The position numbers were made by a program, and so were the translations under genes. From Kiloniellaceae bacterium (GTDB lineage: Bacteria; Pseudomonadota; Alphaproteobacteria; Kiloniellales; J153): a stretch of DNA of 43,660 bases. Numbering within the stretch: position 1 is the stretch's first letter; every line of letters starts with the position of its first letter. The stretch lies in the NCBI GenBank assembly GCA_021776095.1, contig JAJFGO010000096.1, forward strand, positions 1 to 43,660, given 5' to 3'. The notes under the pieces were generated by a model. It was given only the letters and a program-made list of their open reading frames with translations. It did not search any database and had not been told where the DNA came from. Below are positions 40,625 to 43,660 of the stretch, one piece after another.

Positions 40625-41796
40625 TGCGCTGGCCCTGGACGCCCAAGACCGAACGGCGCGCCGAGGATATTTCCTGGCAGGCCTTGGCCGCCCTGGCGCC
40701 TGCGGGCGGCGCGGTCACCGCCCGCATGGCCGAAAACCTCTCGACCGTCTTGGCCTGCGTTTCCGCCATCGCCACGGCCATCGCCAGCCAGCCGGCCTGG
40801 GTGTACCGGCGGACGGCCAAGGCGCGCGAACTGGACGAAGGCCACGCCCTCATGCGCTTGATCCGCCAAGGGCCGAACCCGCACCAGACCTGGCCCGATT
40901 TCCTGGAATGGCTGGTCGCCTCGACCTTGTTGCGCGGCAACGGCCTGGCGGAGATCCAGACCGACCCGCGCGGCACCCTGACCGGCCTGGTCCCGATTCC
41001 TTGGGAATTCGTCTCGGTCCAGCTTTTGCCGAGCGGGCGCCTGGCCTACGACGTGACCGAGACCACGAGACGCCGGCGCCTTCTCCAAGGCGAGGTCCTG
41101 CACCTGCGCGACCGCAGCGACGATGGCCTTGTCGGGCGCTCGCGCCTGCAGCGCGCAGCGGCCGTGGTTCAGGCGGGGCTTTCGGTGCAGGAATTTGCCG
41201 GCGCCTTGTATCAGAACGGCGTGCATCCGAGCGGCGTCTTGGAGGCGGACGGCGTCGTGGGCGCCGACGCCCTGAAGCATCTCAAATCGCAGTTCAAGGA
41301 AGCCTTCGCCGGCAGCGGCAACGCGGCCAAGGCCATGGTTCTGGACCAAGGGCTGAAGTGGAAGCCGGTCTCGATCAGCCCCGAGGATGCGGAGCTTTTG
41401 GCCTCGCGGCGCTTCACGACCGAGGAACTGGCGCGCCTGTTTGGCTGCCCCCCGCCGATCATCGGCGACTTGAGCCATGGCACCTTCACCAACAGCGAAA
41501 CCGCCGGGCGCTGGTTCGCCCAGCACACCTTGACGCCCTGGATCCGGAAGATCGAGGCGGAGGCCGCGCGCTCGATTTTCTCCGAAGCCGACCGCGCCAC
41601 GCACGAGTTGGAGCTGGACCTGTCCGGCTTCCTGCGCGGCGATCCGGAGACCCGCTGGAAGTCCCATGAGATCGGGGTCAAGAACGGCATCCTGGCGCCC
41701 AACGAAGTGCGCGAGGTCGAGGGCTGGAATCCGATCGAGGGCGGCGATGCCCTGCGCCCGGCTGGGCCGCCGGCCCCGGAGGCACGCGATGGCTAA
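40624..41796 (+). CDS. Phage portal protein (HK97 type)
   Basis: A 390-residue portal from MRWPWTPKTERRAEDISW. Typical features: ARMAENLSTVLACVSAIATAIAS, DFLEWLVASTLLRGNGLAEI, EVLHLRDRSDDGLVGRSRLQRA, TEELARLFGCPPPIIGDLSHGTFTNSE, and FLRGDPETRWKSHEIGVKNGILAPNEVREVEGWNPIEGG, split across the C-terminal half. The start overlaps the protease stop (TGATG). Slightly short, but all the usual blocks are present. It would form the dodecameric DNA-entry ring with TerL. It overlaps the excisionase start by eight bases. Confidence 0.95.
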   Translation: MRWPWTPKTERRAEDISWQALAALAPAGGAVTARMAENLSTVLACVSAIATAIASQPAWVYRRTAKARELDEGHALMRLIRQGPNPHQTWPDFLEWLVASTLLRGNGLAEIQTDPRGTLTGLVPIPWEFVSVQLLPSGRLAYDVTETTRRRRLLQGEVLHLRDRSDDGLVGRSRLQRAAAVVQAGLSVQEFAGALYQNGVHPSGVLEADGVVGADALKHLKSQFKEAFAGSGNAAKAMVLDQGLKWKPVSISPEDAELLASRRFTTEELARLFGCPPPIIGDLSHGTFTNSETAGRWFAQHTLTPWIRKIEAEAARSIFSEADRATHELELDLSGFLRGDPETRWKSHEIGVKNGILAPNEVREVEGWNPIEGGDALRPAGPPAPEARDG

Positions 41797-42178
41797 GATC
41801 GACCCCGACCGCCTCTACATCGAAGCCGAGGCCGCCGCCGTCTTCAGCCTCAAGCCCCGCTCGCTGCGCACAGAGCGAGAAGCCGGCCGCATTGGCTACA
41901 AACGGGTCGCGGGCAAGATCATGTACCGGGGCAGCGATCTAATCGAATGGTTCAACCAGGGAGAAGCGCCATGTCGCGACGAAACCAGGGACCGAGGCTC
42001 GCCTTCCGCGCGGAACGAGGCGTCTATTACATCGTCTGGACCGAGGCTGGACGAAGCAAGCGATCTTCGACGGGCACGGGAGATATCGAGCGCGCTCAAG
42101 AGATGCTCGCGCGATTCCTCGACGGGCGACGGGCGCACGGGCCAGGTCCAGCCGATCCTAGCGGCTACGCGGTCCTGA
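41789..42178 (+). CDS. Excisionase / helix-turn-helix DNA-binding protein
   Basis: From MAKIDPDRLYIEAEAAAVF the first 60 residues form an excisionase-type winged helix (LKPRSLRTEREAGRIGYKRVAGK, then YRGSDLIEWFNQ). The frame continues to 129 residues, overlapping the integrase gene by 208 bases. The extension (Ser/Arg-rich) may simply be forced by the overlap. It overlaps the portal gene by eight bases and lies just before integrase, the usual place for an excision-directing factor. Confidence 0.78.
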   Translation: MAKIDPDRLYIEAEAAAVFSLKPRSLRTEREAGRIGYKRVAGKIMYRGSDLIEWFNQGEAPCRDETRDRGSPSARNEASITSSGPRLDEASDLRRAREISSALKRCSRDSSTGDGRTGQVQPILAATRS

Positions 42179-42996
42179 TCTGCCTGGAGAACTATGGGCG
42201 CGAGCACGCTGCGACCACGGCGGCGCCGGATCGGATCGGCTATGCCATCGACGCCTTGGCGACGTTCTGGAGCGGGCGCGTCGTCGCCGATGTTACGCGC
42301 GAGACCTGCCGTGCCTATGGGCGGAATCGCGGCGTGTCGGCCGGCACGCTGCGCCGCGAGCTCGGCACCATGCGCGCCGCGATTAATCATGAGGTTCGCG
42401 AAGGCCGCCTGACCCGGCCGGTGCATGTTTGGTTGCCCGCCAAGCCGGAAGGCAAGGATCGCTGGTTGAGCCGCGAAGAGGCGGCGTCTTTGCTGCGCGC
42501 CACGCGGCAAGAACCGAAGGTCCGGTTGTATCTTCCGCTCTTCGTCCTGATCGGGCTTTACACCGGCGCGCGCAAGGAAGCGATCTTGTCGCTGCGCTGG
42601 CCCCAGGTCGATCTTGAGCGGCAGCGCATCGACTTCAATCCGCCGGGCCGTGCGCGCACTGCGAAGGCCCGGCCGGTCATCCCGATCCCGCGCCGGCTTC
42701 TGACCTTCCTTTACATGGCACGGAAGCGCGGCGGCGACCTGGACTACGTGGTCAAGTGCCACGGCAGGCCGGTCAAGGACATCAAGCGCGCCTTCGGTTC
42801 GGCCGCGCGGCGCGCCGGCGTTCTGCCCTGCACGCCGCACACGATGCGCCACACAGCAGGTACTTGGATGGCACAGCGAGGCGTGCCGTTATTCGAGATC
42901 GCGGGATATCTGGGGCACAGCCACCAGCGGACCAGTGAGCTTTATAGCCATCATTGCCCAGACCATCTGGAACGGGCACGCCGCGCGTTCGATTGA
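41971..42996 (+). CDS. int: Tyrosine recombinase integrase
   Basis: A 341-residue phage-type integrase from MSRRNQGPRLAF, with GGGAGA before the ATG. Catalytic residues: Arg 201 (LYTGARKEAILSLRW), His 290 and Arg 293 (TPHTMRHTAGTWM), His 316 (YLGHSHQRTSELYSHH) and Tyr 325. A SAM-like core-binding domain lies at about 65–150. It catalyses integration into tRNA-Arg(CCG). It ends 117 bases before attR, at the opposite end from the intact tRNA, and lies in one operon with the capsid genes. Confidence 0.96.
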   Translation: MSRRNQGPRLAFRAERGVYYIVWTEAGRSKRSSTGTGDIERAQEMLARFLDGRRAHGPGPADPSGYAVLICLENYGREHAATTAAPDRIGYAIDALATFWSGRVVADVTRETCRAYGRNRGVSAGTLRRELGTMRAAINHEVREGRLTRPVHVWLPAKPEGKDRWLSREEAASLLRATRQEPKVRLYLPLFVLIGLYTGARKEAILSLRWPQVDLERQRIDFNPPGRARTAKARPVIPIPRRLLTFLYMARKRGGDLDYVVKCHGRPVKDIKRAFGSAARRAGVLPCTPHTMRHTAGTWMAQRGVPLFEIAGYLGHSHQRTSELYSHHCPDHLERARRAFD

Positions 42997-42999
42997 GCT

Positions 43000-43020
43000 T
43001 GGGCGCGGAATGGGCGCGCT
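43000..43020 (+). repeat. 11-bp repeats, likely integrase arm sites (right)
   Basis: TGGGCGCGGAA at 43000–43010, followed directly by TGGGCGCGCTA (9 of 11 matches). The joined 18 bases GGGCGCGGAATGGGCGCG (43001–43018) are identical to 33018–33035 near attL. Confidence 0.6.
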
Positions 43021-43085
43021 AACCGCGTCGCAGGACGCCGGAAACGGAGGAATTTGACGTGCAACACCTTGGGAAAGTGGCGGAA

Positions 43086-43103
43086 AACTGCGGAGACGCA
43101 GTT
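43086..43103 (+). repeat. Tetraloop hairpin before attR
   Basis: AACTGCG-GAGA-CGCAGTT: a perfect 7-bp stem with a GNRA-type loop, 90 bases past the integrase stop. No T-run. It may end the integrase transcript or belong to the attachment-site architecture. Confidence 0.4.
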
Positions 43104-43113
43104 GCCGGGTCTT

Positions 43114-43159
43114 CTCCGAAGGCAGAGGTCACAGGTTCGAATCCTGTCGGGTCCGCCAA
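43114..43159 (+). repeat. attR core (46-bp direct repeat)
   Basis: Exact copy of 32923–32968: the 3' half of tRNA-Arg from the anticodon loop to one base past CCA. It marks the right end of the element. Confidence 0.95.
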
Positions 43160-43660
43160 TAAAATCAGATACTAATGTTATTGTCCCGCTTGCCCGCTCG
43201 CCGGTTGGCAACCGATTAGCAACCTGAGCGCCCATTTCGGATCGCTTTTTTTGCCAGAGCCCGGCTGAGATTGGGCGCCACAATTCGGTCGCGGAATCTG
43301 GCGGCCTTCCCCCTCTCCAGGGTTCAAGCCCTGGAAGCCGGCGCCAGACCTCGCCTTTGGCTGGAATTCGGCGATGCCCCGTCGGGTCCAGTATTTGCGC
43401 GGAGAAGGCGGCGGCCAAGAAGTCTTGTTTCGGGGCCCAGGCGGTTGGCCTTCTAACGGTACCCCGCTCCCACGTCGATCATCCATTCTGTCGGCGCGCT
43501 ATCGTTCGTCCTGCGTGCTCAGGCGGCGAAACGGCAATTCCACATGATCCGCGGCTCAGGAGCAGGCGCCCTTGAAAGGCCGCTGCAAATCCCGGGGATC
43601 GCGCTAAGGGCCTCTCGCAAGCGGCGAAAAGCTTGAGTTAGGTCAATGCGAGCGGGCCCT
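43160..43660. other. Flanking DNA without a supportable gene
   Basis: Five hundred bases beyond attR. Open frames on both strands are short, basic and Pro/Arg-rich, without recognisable motifs or good ribosome sites. There is a CCAGGG-TTCAAG-CCCTGG hairpin at 43317–43334 and a T7 run near 43246. It may be the decayed remains of an older insertion at the tRNA, or plain intergenic DNA. Confidence 0.5.

Larger units (their letters stand above)
32923..43159 (+). mobile_element. 10.2-kb tRNA-Arg-integrated capsid-encoding element (satellite-like or reduced prophage)
   Basis: The element is bounded by the 46-bp att repeats; the excised circle would be 10,191 bp. It encodes a winged-helix protein, HNH nuclease, TerL, a J-type tail-tip fragment, two unknown proteins, a MerR-like protein, HK97-type capsid, protease and portal, excisionase and integrase. 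Nearly all genes are rightward. No tape measure, tail tube, head–tail connector, lysis, primase or obvious small terminase is present, so it could package DNA in its own capsids but would need tails from a helper. Best described as a capsid-forming satellite or a reduced prophage; the evidence does not fully separate these. Confidence 0.85.

Noticed and set aside
38802-41796. Gene transfer agent head cluster
   Set aside because: GTA clusters lack att repeats, integrase and excisionase and keep the terL–portal–protease–capsid order with tail genes; none of that holds here.
43317-43334. T-arm-like hairpin (CCAGGG-TTCAAG-CCCTGG) beyond attR as a possible second tRNA
   Set aside because: No acceptor, D or anticodon stems can be drawn around it.
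43383-43391. GTCGGGTCC as a third att copy
   Set aside because: Only nine bases match; the rest of the 46-bp core is absent.

Overview
The window is GC-rich chromosomal DNA from an alphaproteobacterium, most likely of the Rhodospirillales or a neighbouring order. The grounds are the rdgB/rph–hrcA–grpE–dnaK–dnaJ heat-shock cluster, a CTTG-N17-CTTATAT sigma-32 type promoter before dnaK, a STAS-MlaE/MlaF/MlaD lipid-transport operon, glnD with two ACT domains, a zf-CHCC protein, and alphaproteobacterial intergenic palindromes. The species cannot be named from sequence alone.

Layout. 1–8.4 kb: rdgB (partial) and rph run leftward, hrcA and grpE rightward, then a leftward three-gene operon (small membrane protein, DUF1848, GST), then dnaK and dnaJ. 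8.4–12.6 kb: a lipoprotein and glnD. 12–16.1 kb: the Mla-type operon (mlaE, mlaF, mlaD, auxiliary lipoprotein) and a remnant of an isocitrate lyase/PEP-mutase family gene. 16.1–20 kb: leftward OsmC, CMD/AhpD-like, a hypothetical protein, nicotinamidase, DUF1223, and two 43-residue paralogous membrane peptides, each behind a pair of CRP/FNR-type palindromes. 20–24.2 kb: histidine phosphatase, EamA transporter, MesD-like core MetE, a putative 2OG-Fe(II) oxygenase and a methyltransferase, with nested intergenic repeats. 24.4–32.7 kb: polA, two tandem PaaK-like adenylating enzymes, zf-CHCC, an orphan ABC ATPase and a lipoprotein hydrolase.

32.9–43.16 kb: a complete-looking integrated mobile element of about 10.2 kb. 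It lies in tRNA-Arg(CCG) and is bounded by a 46-bp direct repeat that starts exactly at the first base of the anticodon loop. Just inside each end are 11-bp repeats that look like integrase arm sites. It encodes a winged-helix protein with internal iteron-like repeats, an HNH nuclease, a large terminase, a J-type tail-tip N-terminal fragment, two unknown proteins, a MerR-like protein, then HK97-type major capsid, prohead protease and portal (the reverse of the usual order), and finally excisionase and integrase in the same overlapping operon. No tail tube, tape measure, lysis genes or recognisable small terminase are present. This gene set suggests a capsid-making phage satellite (comparable in concept to cf-PICIs) or a strongly reduced prophage. 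It is the best candidate here for an undescribed system.

43.16–43.66 kb: flanking DNA in which I see no supportable gene.
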